A stretch of 64,000 nucleotides of DNA from Owenia fusiformis (lineage: Eukaryota > Annelida > Polychaeta > Sabellida > Oweniidae), in assembly GCA_903813345.2 (NCBI GenBank), contig CAIIXF020000004.1, forward strand, positions 30,071,985 to 30,135,984. Reading direction: 5' to 3'. Made by a program: the position numbers and the translations under genes. How positions within the stretch are numbered: the first letter of the stretch is position 1; each line of letters opens with the position of its first letter. This document shows positions 44,629 to 56,761 of the stretch, piece after piece. The notes beneath the pieces are model-generated. The model saw only the letters and a program-made list of their open reading frames with translations, did no database searches and was not told the DNA's origin.

Positions 44629-46272
44629 CACTGTTGCTCATAAATATGGAATATTAGATTTGGCAGCTCAAAATTCAAATTTTGGAGCAAGAGAATATTT
44701 ATTTGGAGTCGATTCAGACATTTATTTTCTAGGCAAATTATAACCACATATTTCATCTACAAATCAACATTTTTTAGAGAAAAAATATTCACATTTAAAT
44801 TTAGAAAATTACTCTTATTTAAACAGGGGTAAGCTGAGACTTTTTGCATTTTCAAAACACCCCGATCCAAATCGTCATGTAAAACAGATCAAACAAAATA
44901 AACATCTGGTCATGAAGATTGAAGTGTCCTCTATCCAATGATAGCACTTATATGCGGGATGTCCTCTTTGTGCTGCAATCAGAGCATCAACCCTACGGGA
45001 CCAGCATTGAATGAAACATCTGACCTTTCTAAGTGAAATAAGGCCCCATTCCTCAATTTGAAAAGTACGTAACGTGTCTAAATTTTGAGGTTGGGGTCAA
45101 AGTCACGCATCTCATTACCAAGGTCGTCCCACATTTGCTCTGCATTAGCCTGATTGGCTGACTTTTGTGCCTATGGTAGCTGGTCCACATTGCCTGCCCT
45201 GATGTAATCCAACACAATGCCACTGGCATATGCAACAGCATGATCATTCTGCAGATGAATGTTGCCGCCAAAACACTCTGTTTACATATGGTACTTGATG
45301 GAGGTCCAAAAGGTCAATTTACTCTGAAATTATGTTTGGGAATCACCAAGGGGGTGCACTTTTTGTAGTATTGCTCCAAACAACCTCTGTAATACTGCTT
45401 CAAACATAAATAGGGTCACCTTCGTGGACTGCCACATCATTAAGTGTCCTTATTGTCTCTTTCCTCTGGTCTACGACAGAAACGAACACACTTATCAACT
45501 TTTTGGAGGACACATCTTATTTCTTCACATACTGTCATATGACACAAAAGATTAGGTACAACGTTTTCGTGCTTTCCTGCCCATTGAACGCACCTTTCTT
45601 TGTTATGATCTGTCAGCTGTGGTTTCTTTAAAGGTCTCATGGCCTTGCATCCATTCTAAAGAAATCACTGGTTGTCTATAGCTCTGGAACACAGGTTTTG
45701 AGGTGACACAGCCATTCATCTCATAGACTACTGGTTGACTTAAAGCGATTTTGATGACATTAATGCAGCAGGTGGTGGTCTTTTCTTACATTATTCTCCC
45801 TAGGGTTACTATTGCTGTGACCTGGAGTCATATTCCAATGCCTTTGGTACCACTGCAGAATTTTAGAGACTGTTCCTGACACACCCCTAGGGTCCTGGCA
45901 ATGGCAGTTTGTTTCATGCCAGAGAACGCCATCCCTATGACCTGCCATGCTCTTTTTCGCTTATTTTATGGGACATGCCTTCTAAAAACTCTTCCAACTC
46001 TAAATAAAGTTTTATAAAATGTGCACAATGGTTACAACTAAGATTTGGACACCTCTTTCAAGTTACCAATATCACGAGGTCATGGGGTCACCTGAGTGAA
46101 TACACGTTTAATCAACCATAAATATTTTAACTTTTCATACCAATCAGTTTTATATGCAAAACTGATGAGGGAATGAGAACACATTACACATTTTCACCAA
46201 AATGTTATCATTTTGTAGAAATTCCATCAAACAGAACATCTATAAAATATTCCATATTTATGAGCAACAGTG
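44629..46272 (-). mobile_element. Tc1-like transposon, degenerate transposase
   Basis: 1644 bp flanked by TA. Terminal inverted repeats start CACTGTTGCTCATAAATATG at both ends (about 27 bp). On the minus strand the N-terminal helix-turn-helix is at about 45960-45840 (MAFSGMKQTAIARTLGVS), and the C-terminus is at about 45030-44960 (RRVDALIAAQRGHPAY), a pattern typical of Tc1-type enzymes. Between them the frame is broken many times. Full length but inactive. Confidence 0.85.
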
Positions 46273-46282
46273 TAATGTCTAG

Positions 46283-46862
46283 TGATCAATTTGTTTTTTC
46301 TGAAACCCCTGAAGACAAATTTTTGTAACGACGAGTGAAAAATCATGGTTTTTCACACCAATGGTTGAAATTCTGAGAAAGCGCATTCTGATGCCTTCTA
46401 TTGGAAGATGACATGAAGCCAAATTTATCTGACCCTCTTGGAAGATGGCCAAATATAAGAATGAGCAGTGAAGGATTAATTGACAGGGCATAGGATATAG
46501 TATCCTCCATATCCCCACATATAGTTGATTCAAGATCAGACGTGATGGAATAAGAGGGGGCAGAGGGCAACAGAGGGTCTAATGGCTGTTCCCTAGAAAT
46601 CATTTCCCAAACAGGCTTGTGTTCAACAAATGTTCAACAAATGTTAAATTGATTAACATTTAATTTTCATTGTATAACAATATATGTTATAATATATGAT
46701 CTTGAAATAAATATGATTAATAAAAAAGAGAAGGCTTGAGAAAATTCTAATGTACATCTTATTTTGGTGATAGTTTGTCCCAGGAATGAAATTGGAGATG
46801 CACCGTGACAGTCTGGTAAAAGTTTGACCTAACTGTAACCAATAATGTTTATATGGGCACAT
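46283..46862. repeat. Dispersed repeat block, copy right of the Tc1-like element
   Basis: Same-orientation copy of 44054-44628. The pair looks like a tandem duplication with the transposon between the units. Confidence 0.6.
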
Positions 46863-47514
46863 TTAGAAATTTCTGTCATAATTTTTGAACCATTTCCTAT
46901 GTTGACATGGAAAGACATGTTTGATAAAAGAAGAGATAGAAATGTTGATATTGCAAGACTAGAGATAAAAGAATACTAGAAAATTCTATTCTCGAATCAA
47001 AATTGTCAAATCAGATCAGATCTCCTGGAGTGGTTAGCCCTTGTTTGCAAGATGAAGGAATATAGACTATCACACTATGATGGAATACTTATGTACAGAA
47101 ATGTATGACAAGGTATAGGCAAAACTTATATCAATTTCAGTCAACAGTTGATCAAAATAATCAAGAAAACACAGAGAAAGAAATAGCCTGCTCAGCTTCC
47201 CTATGTCTGACCTCCTCTCTTGTCCTAATAATTTATATTTCCCTGCTGAGTTTGACCTCCCTTTCCCTATTCTCCCACACTTTCTTGGTCCCCATCCACT
47301 TTAGCTGATCCCCCTTAACAGTATCCCTTAATCCCTTCCCCCTAATAAATTTCTTCCTCTTCAACTTTTTATCTTCTTTTTTCTTTTTCTCTTCTCCTCA
47401 TGTTCTTTTTTCAACATCTCCTCTGCCCTTCTCCTGGCCTACTAAATTAGCAACTTTTGCTTCATTTGTGCATTCCATCCTTACTTTTTCCCATGGCTAG
47501 ATGTTGCCATGTAC
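46863..47514. other. No gene recognised
   Basis: Contains a pyrimidine-rich tract (47200-47420). The end, ATGGCTAGATGTTGCCATGT at about 47494, recurs at 61046. Confidence 0.35.
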
Positions 47515-47950
47515 AGCTCTCAGAGCAGGCTTGAGAAAATTCTAAAGTACATCTTATTTGGCTAATTGTTTGCCCCGAGAATGAAATTGGAGGTGCATGG
47601 TGGCAGTCTGGTAAAAGTTTAGTTTATTTCTGACTAAAGGCGGCGTTCTAAAGAAAGAAAGGGTGGGAGATTTTTCCACATCAGGGGAAATTGCACATAA
47701 TGGATACTTTCATATTTTTATTTAACCAGTCTTATTGATTTGATGAAAGTAATTAAATTAAAAATTTATTAATCTGATTTCATGCTGAATGTGTCTGAAA
47801 CTAGAAAGTTATTTTAGAGGACCTCAAGTTACGAAACAGTAAGATTGGATTAACACACATTGTCATCTTTCTCCTCATTTGAATCCTTGAAGGATCTGGA
47901 TGTAAATATCATCTTCCACAAATCTGCCTTGTCCCAGTTACTGTGATATT
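47515..47950. repeat. Dispersed repeat block (copy of 42710-43080)
   Basis: Same-orientation copy with small indels. Confidence 0.5.
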
Positions 47951-47963
47951 GTTTTTTTTATTA

Positions 47964-49312
47964 TTAGACTCCAGATGTCAATTCTAGGTCAAAGGTCAAG
48001 AACTAGGTCAAATCTTACATTTTCAGTCTTCTGTCTATTATCTTCGTCGTTATTTCTCGAAACGTCTTCTTCTTTTTTTCATCCTGTAGCTTACAAACAG
48101 CCCTTTCATAAGTGTGCCATCCGTTTTTTGATTACTCTTACCGATTTTGAAATATGGCGCCCGGAAAGTAGGTCACACCAAAACGTGCTCCAAATTCAAT
48201 GTATGAGTTATGAATTAGGAGTAGAATTTTGTCAGGAATCCGAATCTGCAAACCAAATTTCGATCAGATTTCCGGTTCGGAAGTTATGGCGTTTTAAAAG
48301 CTCAAAATTTGGTGCCCATGTTAAGTCAATGGGAAAAAAGATTTTTTTGAAGTGAAAAATTCGAAATATAGACTGAGTTCAGCTTAATTTAATGAAAGCC
48401 CTCAAAAGAAAGGGACTTCAAAAGCCATCTAGCTTCAAAATTTGGACACCAAAATGCCTAGGTCAAAATCTAGGTCAAATTCAAAGTTTTTCCTTATTTT
48501 GGCGATTCTGACACTACACTTCAATTATATTCTTCGAAATTGTGTATACATGTAGCCAAGAGTGTGCTAATAGTGTTAGCCTTTTGCCGTCAGAAAGTAA
48601 TTTGACCCACTTTTGAGATATGGTGTCCGAAAAGTAGGTCAAAATAAAAAATTCTCAAAATTAAATGTATGAGTTATGAATTAGGAGTAGAATTTTGTCA
48701 GGAATCCGAATCTGCAAACCAAATTTCGATCCGATTTCCGGTTGGGAAGTTATGGCGCGTCCATAAAGTAGGTCAAAATAAAAAGTTTCCAAATTTAATG
48801 TATGAGTTATGAATTAGGGGTAGAATTTTGTCAGGAATCCGAATCTGCAAACCAAATTTCGATCTGACTTCCGGTTCGGAAATTATGGCGTTTTGAAATT
48901 TCGAGAAAAATCGATCTGATGATATCCTGATAGAAAGTCAAGGATAGCAAAGAAAATATTGAAAAATCCATCCATCCTTCCATCCATCATTCCTACCCTA
49001 TCTGATCCTATCCTATCCTTCCTATCTATCCTTCTTTCATATTTTTTACTTCCTATCCTCCATATCCTATCCTTTGTTCCTATTCTATTCTATCCTATCC
49101 TTCTTTTCTATTCTATCCTATCGTTCCTTCCTATTCTATCCTATTCTTCCTTCCTATTCAATCCGCCCATCAATCTTTTTCTGGATGACTCAGCTTATTT
49201 TTGATGACTCAGCTTATTCTGGATGACTCGGCTTATTCTGGATGACTGGGCTTAAAAAAGTCTAGATCTGGAGTCTGAAATTGAACTTCGTTCAATTTCC
49301 AAAGTCTAGTTA
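47964..49312 (-). mobile_element. Helitron-like element, TAACTAGAC family, copy 2
   Basis: On the minus strand the 5' end at 49312 reads TAACTAGACTTTGGAA, hairpin TTGAACGAAGTTCAA, then GACTCCAGATC. The 3' end at 47964 is ATCTGGAGTCTAA. Inside are the repeated ACTTCCGGTTCGGAAGT blocks and a TCCTATCC simple-sequence tract at 48960-49160. A DR1 motif (AGGTCAAAGGTCA) is at about 47983. No coding frame. Confidence 0.6.
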
Positions 49313-49535
49313 TCTTAGTAATTTATTTTACAAAGATTTTTCAAGAAGTTGCCGAAGCAAACATTATTGGCAACTATACATATAAACATTCTACAATAAA
49401 ATTATTACAAAAATAAACAGATTTTGACAATACAAAAATGGGCTGCTGGTGGTTGGTTGGTAGTTTGGTTGGTAGTTTGGTTGGAGTAGGTGAAAAGAAT
49501 AGGTAGCATGATCTTGTTTGACAAGTTTGATAGAT
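49313..49535. other. Short unassigned interval
   Basis: Contains a GGTTGGTAGTTT tandem at 49453-49485; otherwise nothing. Confidence 0.3.
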
Positions 49536-49865
49536 CTAGTCCCCGATCTGATTTCCAAAAGGGCTCTAGAAAAGGGGTTTTGTTGTCCGGTACTTTCCTA
49601 CATAAAATGATCGTACCGTTTGAAAGAACAGACTTCCCTCTTAAAGAAAACACCTCCCTCTTAAAGAAAACACCTCCCTCTTAAAGAAAACACCTCTTCT
49701 ATTGATGTAAACAGGGGCAAAAGGCCCCAAATAGGGTTAGACAAGGTGGCATTCTGAAGTCTCACTTTCTTGTCATCACGATTCCAGGTAAACCATTAGA
49801 TGGATTTACTTCAAATTTTCACACATGTTACATGGTAAGAAGTTCTAGAGCTGATTAACTTTGCG

Positions 49866-50030
49866 GTGGCCATCTTGCATTCTGGCGGCCATCTTGCATT
49901 CTGGCGGCCATCTTGCATTCTGGCGGCCATCTTGCATTCTGGCGGCCATCTTGCATTCTGGTGGCCATCTTGCATTCTGGCGGCCATCTTGCATTCTGGC
50001 GGCCATCTTGCATTCTGGCGGCCATCTTGG
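49866..50030 (+). repeat. 19-bp minisatellite, eight full units
   Basis: CGGCCATCTTGCATTCTGG is repeated eight times with one change, plus a partial ninth. The other arm of the foldback has only one to two units at the same place, so the array grew in the left arm. Since 19 is not a multiple of three, all frames stay open; the ORFs here are artefacts. Confidence 0.85.
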
Positions 50031-51149
50031 AATTTTTTTCAGATAAATATTGTCATCGCGATTCCACAAAAACCACTTAACGGATGTACTTCAAATGTTC
50101 ACACATGTAACATGGTAAAAAGTCCTAGACCTCATTATTTTTTCGGTGGCCATCTTGCATTCTGGCAGCCATCTTGGAAGTTTAAAGATAAATCTTGTCA
50201 TCACGATTTCAGGAAAACCAAACGGATTTACTTCAAATTTTCACACATATTACATGGTAAGAAGTTCTAGAGCTAATTAACCTTTCGGTGGCCATCTTGC
50301 ATTCTGGCGGCCATCTTGGAAGTTTTTTTGGATAAATCTTGTCATTATGATTCCAGGAAAACCACTTTACTGATTTTCTTGAAACTTTTACACATGTTAC
50401 AAGGAAGGTTACATGCTACCTTTTATATTGATATAAACAGGGGTTACACAAGGTGGTATTCTAAGGAGAATGTTATCTATTTTTCTGTATTTAAACCACA
50501 TAATTTGACATAAATGCATATTTGGTGTATGATATCATGTTTTATATTGATAGAAACATGGGCAAGAGGCACTACAATGGGGTAACACATGGTGATATTC
50601 TAAAATACATATCTTTACTCTGCTTCTGTACTTTATACCACTTAAATGCATTTTGTGTATGACATCGATTGATTTTTAGAATAAATAACTACATTTCATC
50701 AAAAAGAAAAAAGATTATTGAAAATGTCAAACATGTCTTTGAAATCCATTATTGCACAGCGATTTTTGAGAGCGAAATGTATGCTAAATTGGCCTTGATC
50801 TGAGTCTATAACAGAATTAAAGCTCTTTTAAACGAAAATGTAAATGTGTGGAAAACCTTTCACTGTGCATCATGTCAACGAAATGTTCTTCATGCAGTTG
50901 AATTATCTTCTGGACAGGTGATCACACAGAAGGAGAGACCTGCGTATCATATCCTTACTAAATATAAACAAAAATGACAAATGAGAAAGAAAAAAATTGT
51001 AAAGCAACCTAGTGGGGAAAGCAAACTGTAAAGTGTAAAACTGGCAAACAAAAATCAAACCTGAATATCCCAAGACAATAATCTAATATGGGAATAAACA
51101 GCATCCACACCGTTCAATGACCAATTCCTCATCAACGACCACAACCCCG

Positions 51150-51270
51150 AGGGACATTCCATTCATACTGAAGTCATTAAAATACATGTTGAAGAAAAAT
51201 TGAAAATAATGATATCCAATACTCATAAGATCAAAAATAGTTGTAGATACTATAGTACTCATAAAAGCTG
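51150..51270 (+). repeat. Dispersed repeat, copy 3 (partial)
   Basis: Matches 940-1050 (TTCATACTGAAGTCATT, TACATGTTGAAGAAAAA, ACTCATAAAAG). A weaker match extends down to about 50985. Confidence 0.5.
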
Positions 51271-51326
51271 TAGATAACGTTTCTTCATCAGGAAAGCAAG
51301 CTGTCTCTTAGTCAGATAATAACTAA

Positions 51327-51412
51327 CGAGCTGGTTCAGAGCACCAGCATGTCATACTATGTGAATGGGCTCTGTATCCACAATGTTGCGAGTTCGAGAC
51401 ACATGTGCTCTT
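51327..51412 (+). repeat. tRNA-derived SINE-like sequence
   Basis: An A-box-like TGGTTCAGAGC (51344) is followed 55 nt later by GAGTTCGAGACA, a near match to the B box. Spacing suits a pol III promoter. No acceptor-stem pairing, so it is tRNA-derived rather than a tRNA. Confidence 0.35.
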
Positions 51413-53049
51413 TGCGTTTAATAATCAACAAAAATCACATAAACCTGCACTAAAACTGTGTGTCATATCGATATAAGTATAGGGTTTGGAAACTAATTGT
51501 ACCAACAAAAAGAACTTAATAAAAAACACTGCTACAATATCAACATAAGCTTTCAATAGTAGTGACGATGCAGAAACATGCACAATGTCACCACACCTTG
51601 TTAAGTATACAGTACACATTAACTACTGAACAGTGTCAAGATAAACGTTGAAGCTATTACAATATGTCACCCAATCACTAGTGGTGGTGACATAAAAATA
51701 ATGTATAGAAAAATCTACTTGTGATTTGTGATAGAAGAACTGATTGTTTACTCTAAGTTTTCAACTAAATATATTTCTAATAAGCAATGTTTTATCGAAA
51801 AGAAAAAATAATTACATGTTATATAAAATCAAATAAATTAATTATATTTTTTTTCGTTATGTTAGTTACACCAGTAATAATAAACCTGTTTATAAAGTGG
51901 TGTTAACTAGACTATAGAATTTAACAGTCATAAAACCTAAAAAAATATACCAGGAAGGGACCATTGTGAATATAAATGTATAAAGTGTGAAAATTTGAAG
52001 CAAATCTGTAAAGTGGCTTTTCTGGAATCGTGATGACAAGATTTATCTACAAACTTCCAAGATGGCCGCCAAAATGCAAGATGGCTATCGGAAAGTTAAT
52101 CAGCTCTATAACTTCTTACCATGTAACATGTGTGAAAATTTGAAGTAAAACTGTTACGTGGTTTTCATGGAATCGTGATGACAAGATTTATCTAAAAACT
52201 TCCAAGATGGCCGACGGAATGCAACATGGCCGACGGAATGCAACATGGCCACCGAAAAGTTAGTCAGCTCTAGAACTTCATACCATGTAACATGTGTGAA
52301 AATTTGAAGTAAAACTGTGAAGTGGTTTTTCTGGAATCGCGATTACAAGATTTATCTATAAACCTTCCAAAATGGCTGCCAGAATGCAAGATGGCCACTG
52401 AAAAGTTAATCAGCTTTAGAACTTCATACCATGTAACATGTGTGAAAATTTGAAGTTAATCTGTTAGGTTGTTTTCCTGGAATCACGATGACAAGATTTA
52501 TCCCAAAATTTCCAAGATGGCCACCAGAATGCAATATGGCTGCCGAAAAGTTATTCACCTCTTTGAAGTACATCTGTTATGTGGTTTTTGTGGAATCGCG
52601 ATGACAATATTTATCTGAATAAAATTTCAAGATGGCCGCCAGAATGCAAGATGGCCGCCGCAAAGTTAATCAGCTCTAGAACTTCTTACCATGTAACATG
52701 TGTGAAAATTTGAAGTAAATCCGTCTGATGGTTTACCTGGAATCGTGATGAAAAGAAAGTGAGACTTCAGAATGCCTTTTTGTCTAACCCCGTTTTGGTG
52801 CCTTTTGCCCCTGTTTACATCAATATAAGAGGTGTTTTCTTTAAGAGGGAAGTCTGTTCTTTCAAACGGTACAATCATTTTATGTGGGAAAGTACCGGAC
52901 AACAAAACTTTTTTTCAGAGGGTCCAGATCAGGGACTAATCATTAATAAAGGTACTTGTAATAGACAAAACTTCTCCATTTGTTTCAATATTTAAGAAGT
53001 TAATTCCATACAAAAGAGTTTCAATTTTATAATCTTGTTTCAAATTGTT

Positions 53050-53690
53050 AAAGGAGAAATTTGTCATGCATGGTGAATATTCCATTTAGCCTGTCAAGCA
53101 TTTGACGTCTTATATCATTGTTGAGGCAACAGTGTAAGAGGAAATGCTTTGTGGTTTGTTTTAAACCACATCTGCATACATCAGAATCGATAGTTTTAAA
53201 AGAGTGGGCCATTTTATGTGCATTTAACTAGAGGCCAACACATAATTGGTTCAGTTTGATTTCTAAATTATGAGGAAGAGTTTTGTGAATTTGTCTGAAT
53301 ATTTTGAAAATTGTGGAAGTGCTTTTTAATTTGGTATTTGAAAGAAGAGATAGTAGGCACCTGCCTAAGCTGTAGTGGTAAAGAGTCCCAAATTTTAGAA
53401 AAAAGGATAGCTCTACTATCCTTGAACCTGGTAGAAATATGTAATGGGATGTGATTAGTTGGCCTATCCCTTAACTCTATTGTTATTGGTACAGGTGTCA
53501 ACTAAGATTGCAGCTCTATAGTGCAAGGTATCTAGCAATATTAATGTTGTTTTGTTGCTGCCATGGTATAAAATATATAAAATGTCACAGTAATTTAAGT
53601 ACGTAGAAAGATAAGGATTGTAAATAAGATCCAGGTGAGCTGATTGTACTTTAGTACAGCAAGATGATTCAAGAAAGTTCCAACCTTTGA
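53050..53690 (-). mobile_element. LINE 3' end (reverse transcriptase C-terminal region)
   Basis: The minus strand reads YLSTYLNYCDILYILYHGSN and YRAAILVDTC, then STRFKDSRAILFSKIWDSLP followed by LQLRQVPTISSFKYQIKKHF, the pattern found after the polymerase domain of many LINEs. After a stop and frame change a Cys/His motif follows (CRCGLKQTTKHFLLHC). 5' truncated and frameshifted. Clade not assigned. Confidence 0.65.
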
Positions 53691-54560
53691 TCGTTCCAAT
53701 AATCTATAATTCTTCTCCAATGAGATTGTGAATAATTAATTGTCCCACTGTTTGTTTTATTTATATGTCCATATAATGTTCCAGTCCTCAAATAAAGTCA
53801 GATGATCATTACGATGTATATCATATTTCTGACTAATTTTTCTACTGTTCATTGTTTATTTAGTATTATAATTAACTGATCTTCTTTGAGAGTTACAGAA
53901 ATGTGCTCTAATAGATAGGTTGTGCTTAGTTGAGTCAAAGATGATTCTCCCCTTTAACTTGAATATTCATCAGTTTCAGTGGATCAACTTTTATATTACC
54001 CTTATGTATCTAATAGTTATGCAAAATAAAGTACCTCAATTAAAAGAAAATATCACTTGTCCAATTGATGATTTGCAATCACCGGATAGATTTTACCTTG
54101 TAGTGACGTCACAATAAGGCCACACTGATGTAGCTGTTTGATTTTTAGAGATTTTGTCATGTATTTAGTACTTTATTGATTTATTTTTTTCACGAAAGTA
54201 GTCGATTTGACTCGATCAACATTCATTCTAATCACATGTCAAGTCTAAGATCTTACTGACATGATTATAGGTTTCCATGTTCAGTATGAATTCCATCAAA
54301 AACTTCACACATATAATAATATACTCCTTATCTTGTCAAATCCGACATACCTGGTAAAAATTCCAACCATTGTTGGTTTATAAGAAACGATAATTGTTTC
54401 AGCTCAAAACTGCCATTTGTCCACCATTTCGTCTCTATATCATGTCTTATAGTTTCTTTCTATATGAAGTCATACTTATGAGACGAAATACATGACAACA
54501 GTATGAGGTCTATGGTCCTTTAAAAAAAAAAATTTACAAAGTTAATAAACAATTTTTGAA
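53691..54560. other. No gene recognised
   Basis: AT-rich interval. The minus strand could hold further eroded helicase sequence below 54575 but I see no motif. Confidence 0.35.
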
Positions 54561-54574
54561 ACCACAATTCTCCT

Positions 54575-55206
54575 TTTACATATAGATTTCACATAATGAA
54601 CTGTGGTTGATCTCCTGTACAGAATTGTTACAGAATATGCTTGCTCCACATCTCGGCCTGATCAGCCAGTCTCTTGATCCAGGGTGAACGACTTGACCAC
54701 CTTTCATGTCGATGCCCATGGAGAAAAATGTCGAACATATTATTGCTCTACTTGTACCACTGACTGTCATTACATACTTTTTAATACTTTCTAATAGTTT
54801 CTTTTGTTGCATCATCAGTTGACATGTGGTACATATCCACTAATGCTTCATTATTGTTCAAATTGTTCAATCCTAGTTGATAGGTTAAATATTCCCAGAT
54901 AGTACTGAATCTTTCTTCAGTTCATCGACTAACCACTGGAACATAGAACCAATAGATCCCGTGTTTACATCATGTCCAATGGCAGTCTGCAATACACTAT
55001 GCATGATGTTTTTCCTGAACACTGGCAACAGAATCTTGCAGTATTTTAATCCAAACAGATTTTGCGATGCTGTCGATCATTGTTGCTGTTGCAGTCATGC
55101 TGATAGTTGTGCAGTTCCCACACATTGCCTTAATATGGCATATCTTATTGTACAATGGTCTGTATGATGTTTTCTTCCCTGATTTTTTCTTAGTGACTTT
55201 ACCACT
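54575..55206 (-). pseudogene. RecQ-type DNA helicase fragment, frameshifted
   Basis: An exon begins at 55206 after a TTTCAG acceptor: YRPLYNKICHIKAMCGNC, then helicase motif III ISMTATAT. After a frameshift it continues ILLPVFRKNIMHSV and MFQWLVDELKKDS. A further shift leads to EALVDMYHMSTDDATKETI, then SRAIICSTFFSMGIDMKG (motif V), and in another frame SGRDVEQAYSV (motif VI, with QETG before it). Motif order and spacing match the helicase core of RecQ proteins. Motifs I and II (Walker A and B) are not present above 55206. A broken copy, whether of a host gene or of a gene carried by an element is unclear. Confidence 0.65.
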
Positions 55207-55756
55207 GAAAGCAGAGAAACACAATTTTAAGACATGTATGTAACTTTCGAAAGTTATATTCCCTCAAATTTAAAAATCAGTAATATGCATTTGAACTATT
55301 GCCCACTGATGTCACAATTTCAACTTCTATTACCCTTGGAAATCTCTGCCTATAGATAAGCTAAATATGTCTGTGTAATTTCAAGTGTTATGATAATCTA
55401 ATTCATGTGTTGAAGAAATGGGATTGAATTTATCAAGCGAGTCTCAGAAATATCTGAGGAAAAACTTTCTGTTGAGCATATGATGCACCTGGAAGGGGGC
55501 TGGAAGTTGACAGCATCTATGGGATGCTTAATGGGCAACTGACTGGTCAGCTTTCTTAATTTCAACATTTAATCCAACTTGTTTCAGCTTTTCCTCTACA
55601 TATTGGGTCGTCTCTCCATCTATTTTCAATATCACATTCTCAAAAGTGAAATTGATGGGTTCAAGGGGTTCTATGAAAGCAAAAAAGCTCAGTTTCCTCA
55701 ATGAGATTGCTCCCATATGTAGAGCATCAGGGGTAAGTGTTGGGTCATTATAGGGA

Positions 55757-56448
55757 TCATGAGTGATTGAGGCACGTGTTCGGTCACTACAGGGCTCACA
55801 GATGATTGTGGCAGGTGTTGGGTGATTGAGGCACATGTTGGGTGATTGAGGCAGGTGTTGGGTGATTGAGGCAGGTGTCAGATCATTGCAAGGCTGATGG
55901 GTGATTAAGCCAGGTGTTGGATGGCATGGAGAGTCAGGCAGTTTTAAATGCTGGGGATTAAGGGATTAAAGGAACAAATACCAGTGGTACGAAAACCTGC
56001 CCTGATTTTGGCACAGGTCATTGCCTCTACCCATGCTTCTTTAAACAATTTACAAAAGGACCTTGTGTTCACGGAACTGGTCCCATCTGCCATATGAAGG
56101 CTGATCATGAGTGATTGAGGCACATGTTCGGTCACTACAGGGCTCACAGATGATTGTGGCAGGTGTTGGGTGATTGAGGCACATGTTGGGTGATTGAGGC
56201 AGGTGTTGGGTGATTGAGGCAGGTGTCAGATCATTGCAAGGCTGATGGGTGATTAAGCCAGGTGTTGGATGGCATGGAGAGTCAGGCAGTTTTAAATGCT
56301 GGGGATTAAGGGATTAAAGGAACAAATACCAGTGGTACGAAAACCTGCCCTGATTTTGGCACAGGTCATTGCCTCTACCAATGCTTCTTTAAACAATTTA
56401 CAAAAGGACCTTGTGTTCACGGAACTGGTCCCATCTGCCATATGAAGG
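55757..56448. repeat. 346-bp tandem duplication inside pogo copy C2
   Basis: Units 55757-56102 and 56103-56448 differ at very few positions (for example CACGTG against CACATG, ACCCATG against ACCAATG). Each holds one copy of the KLFKEA...GFRTTGICSFNP segment and several GGCAGGTGTTGGGTGATTGA repeats. The junction, GGCTGATCATGAG, differs from the single-copy flank GGCTACAAGCC. Confidence 0.85.
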
Positions 56449-56761
56449 CTACAAGCCATGGACCAGAACTGCAACAAGGGTTCTAAACAAGACTTATCAA
56501 GTGGCTGTACTAAATGGGTACTGTATTAACGAAAGCTAATATAAAAATGTTCTGCTCCCTTGCTAATTCTAGCAAGTCTAGTGTCTCATGATAGCAATGG
56601 CTGTCTAACAGCAGTAGCTGGGGCCTTGCAGGTCCGCAATACCTAAGAAAGACTTCCCAAAACCACTGTAATCCCAGGGCTTCTATCATAAAGGTTTTCT
56701 CAGTATATGGGAACACAGTTCCATTTGGGGCATCCTCTGGAAGGAAAATAATATACAATTA

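Larger units (their letters stand above)
49536..52940. mobile_element. Large foldback element with ~900-bp arms built of tandem repeats
   Basis: The arms 49536-50420 and about 51960-52940 are inverted copies of each other. Outer ends share TAGTCCCYGATCTG and TTTTGTTGTCCGGTACTTTC; both then contain GTTTACATCAAT and an array of ~150-bp units (CACGATTCCAGG, TTACTTCAAATTTTCACAC, GGCCATCTTGCATTCTGG). The middle 1.5 kb (50430-51950) has no transposase and includes copy 3 of the 731-1127 repeat and a tRNA-derived piece. The repeat-filled long terminal arms recall Foldback/Galileo elements. Arm boundaries are approximate. Confidence 0.6.

Noticed and set aside
48960-49160. Pyrimidine-rich frame (ILSFLPILS-type peptide)
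   Set aside because: Translation of a TCCTATCC simple-sequence tract; the mirror tract at 61340-61545 gives the same.
49866-50030. Possible CRISPR-like array (regular repeats)
   Set aside because: Units are head to tail with no spacers and the DNA is eukaryotic.
49845-50270. Long open frames on both strands over the 19-bp minisatellite
   Set aside because: A stop-free repeat whose length is not a multiple of three opens all frames. Pure repeat artefact.
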